Of a stretch of DNA of 6,512 bases, positions 5,924-6,512 are shown one piece after another; within the stretch, counting starts at the first letter, position 1; every line of letters begins with the position of its first letter. The DNA lies in assembly GCA_024643595.1 (NCBI GenBank), contig JAHEMS010000211.1:1-6512 (forward strand). Reading direction: 5' to 3'. Source of the DNA: Bacteroidota bacterium. Lineage in GTDB: Bacteria > Bacteroidota > Bacteroidia > Cytophagales > Cyclobacteriaceae. Position numbers and translations under genes: made by a program. The notes beneath the pieces are model-generated. The model saw only the letters and a list, made by a program, of their open reading frames with translations, made no database searches and was not told the DNA's origin.

Positions 5924-6512
5924 ATGAACCCAACGGAAACAGGTAATCCGAAAAAAACGCTCGTTCTTAACGAAAGGGATTATTCCATCTGGAAATATGA
6001 AGGAGTGCCAGAACGGGTAATTACATTTTTTGAGCAAACCAACTGGGGTAGTGCAGGCGCTGTATACACACGGAAAAATTCAAGTGAATTGGTGAGGTTG
6101 CTGAAAAATCCCTATTTGTTTGCTATCGAACAGCAAGATAAAATTGTTGGCACAGCAATTTTTTGTCATACGCACCCCTTGGTTTTAGGCATAACTTTTA
6201 ATTGTTATATCATTCGCTACTTTGCCGCATCGGAGGAGATACGTGGTAAAAAATTGATAAAGTATTATGCAGGCAAGGTAATGGAAGTAGTGCGGCAGGA
6301 TGAAAAGGCAAAAACCATTTACGTGGGGTGTGTGGAGAAAGGGAATATACGTTCATATAAAGTGGTAGAGAACGCAGGTTATGAACAACTTGGATTGTTA
6401 ACAGTAAGCGCATTCAGCCGGTTCTTCCCCAGGGGGCAAAAGGGCATTGAGCGTATACATTCAGAAAACGAGAGAGAGGTTGTCATAGGTCTTTTAAAGA
6501 CGCAATATGCTA
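5924..6512 (+). CDS. GNAT-type N-acetyltransferase-like protein, 3'-truncated by the window edge
   Basis: Open frame of 196 codons with no stop before the window ends. ATG 5924 is the only ATG start, because an in-frame TAG lies at 5915-5917. GNAT-like features: VGTAIFCHTH (residues 75-84, strands beta2-beta3), a long strand CYIIRYFA (94-101), then SEEIRGKKLIKYY (103-115) in the position of the acetyl-CoA pyrophosphate loop, and NIRSYKVVENAGYEQLG (141-157), which matches the family's Asn/Tyr and NAGY/F ending. The loop is degenerate: the usual R/QxxGxG/A is RGKKL here, so cofactor binding may differ. After the GNAT core, FSRFFPRG and at least 25 more residues show that the protein is longer than a minimal GNAT and may have a second domain. 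It sits 45 bp behind corA on the same strand. Acceptor substrate is unknown. No Shine-Dalgarno sequence is visible. Confidence 0.75.
   Translation, partial: MNPTETGNPKKTLVLNERDYSIWKYEGVPERVITFFEQTNWGSAGAVYTRKNSSELVRLLKNPYLFAIEQQDKIVGTAIFCHTHPLVLGITFNCYIIRYFAASEEIRGKKLIKYYAGKVMEVVRQDEKAKTIYVGCVEKGNIRSYKVVENAGYEQLGLLTVSAFSRFFPRGQKGIERIHSENEREVVIGLLKTQYA

Noticed and set aside
6210..6413. Minus-strand ORF of 67 codons near the window end
   Set aside because: The sense strand here encodes the GNAT-like acetyltransferase motifs, so this is a shadow.

Overview
The window looks like an ordinary chromosomal stretch from a Bacteroidota bacterium, probably Cytophagia or Chitinophagia. The reasons are moderate-to-low GC, A/T-rich leaders without clear Shine-Dalgarno sequences, and an exported-type oxidoreductase/TIM-barrel pair of the kind common in that phylum. 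No tRNA, rRNA, CRISPR array, insertion sequence or phage gene was seen. The phylum assignment is inference from gene content and style.

Layout: (1) 1-1298 (+) is the 3' part of a Gfo/Idh/MocA-family NAD(P)-dependent sugar oxidoreductase whose start lies upstream of the window. (2) 1322-2194 (+) is a sugar phosphate isomerase/epimerase-like TIM-barrel protein with an export-type N-terminus, 23 bp downstream and probably in the same operon. (3) 2236-3600 (-) is a lipoprotein-type FAD-dependent alditol/aldonolactone oxidase, convergent with gene 2. (4) 3601-3731 is a divergent intergenic region holding both promoters and a recurring AGTGAA hexamer. (5) 3732-4790 (+) is an Old Yellow Enzyme of the YqjM type. 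(6) 4898-5878 (+) is a CorA magnesium/cobalt channel. (7) 5924-6512 (+) is the 5' part of a GNAT-type acetyltransferase that runs off the window's end.

Genes 1 and 2 fit a carbohydrate or cyclitol oxidation/isomerisation module acting in or from the periplasm. Gene 3 would oxidise a polyol or aldonolactone with oxygen outside the cytoplasmic membrane. Gene 5 would reduce activated C=C bonds in the cytoplasm. CorA and the acetyltransferase look like unrelated neighbours. A shared pathway for genes 1, 2, 3 and 5 is possible, but their orientations (convergent, then divergent) argue against one operon.

The points most worth a second look are non-canonical active-site residues in genes 1 and 2, the single-arginine Tat-like signals of genes 2 and 3, the close match of gene 3 to the alditol oxidase catalytic set, and the repeated hexamer between genes 3 and 5. 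I see no convincing undescribed multi-gene system here.
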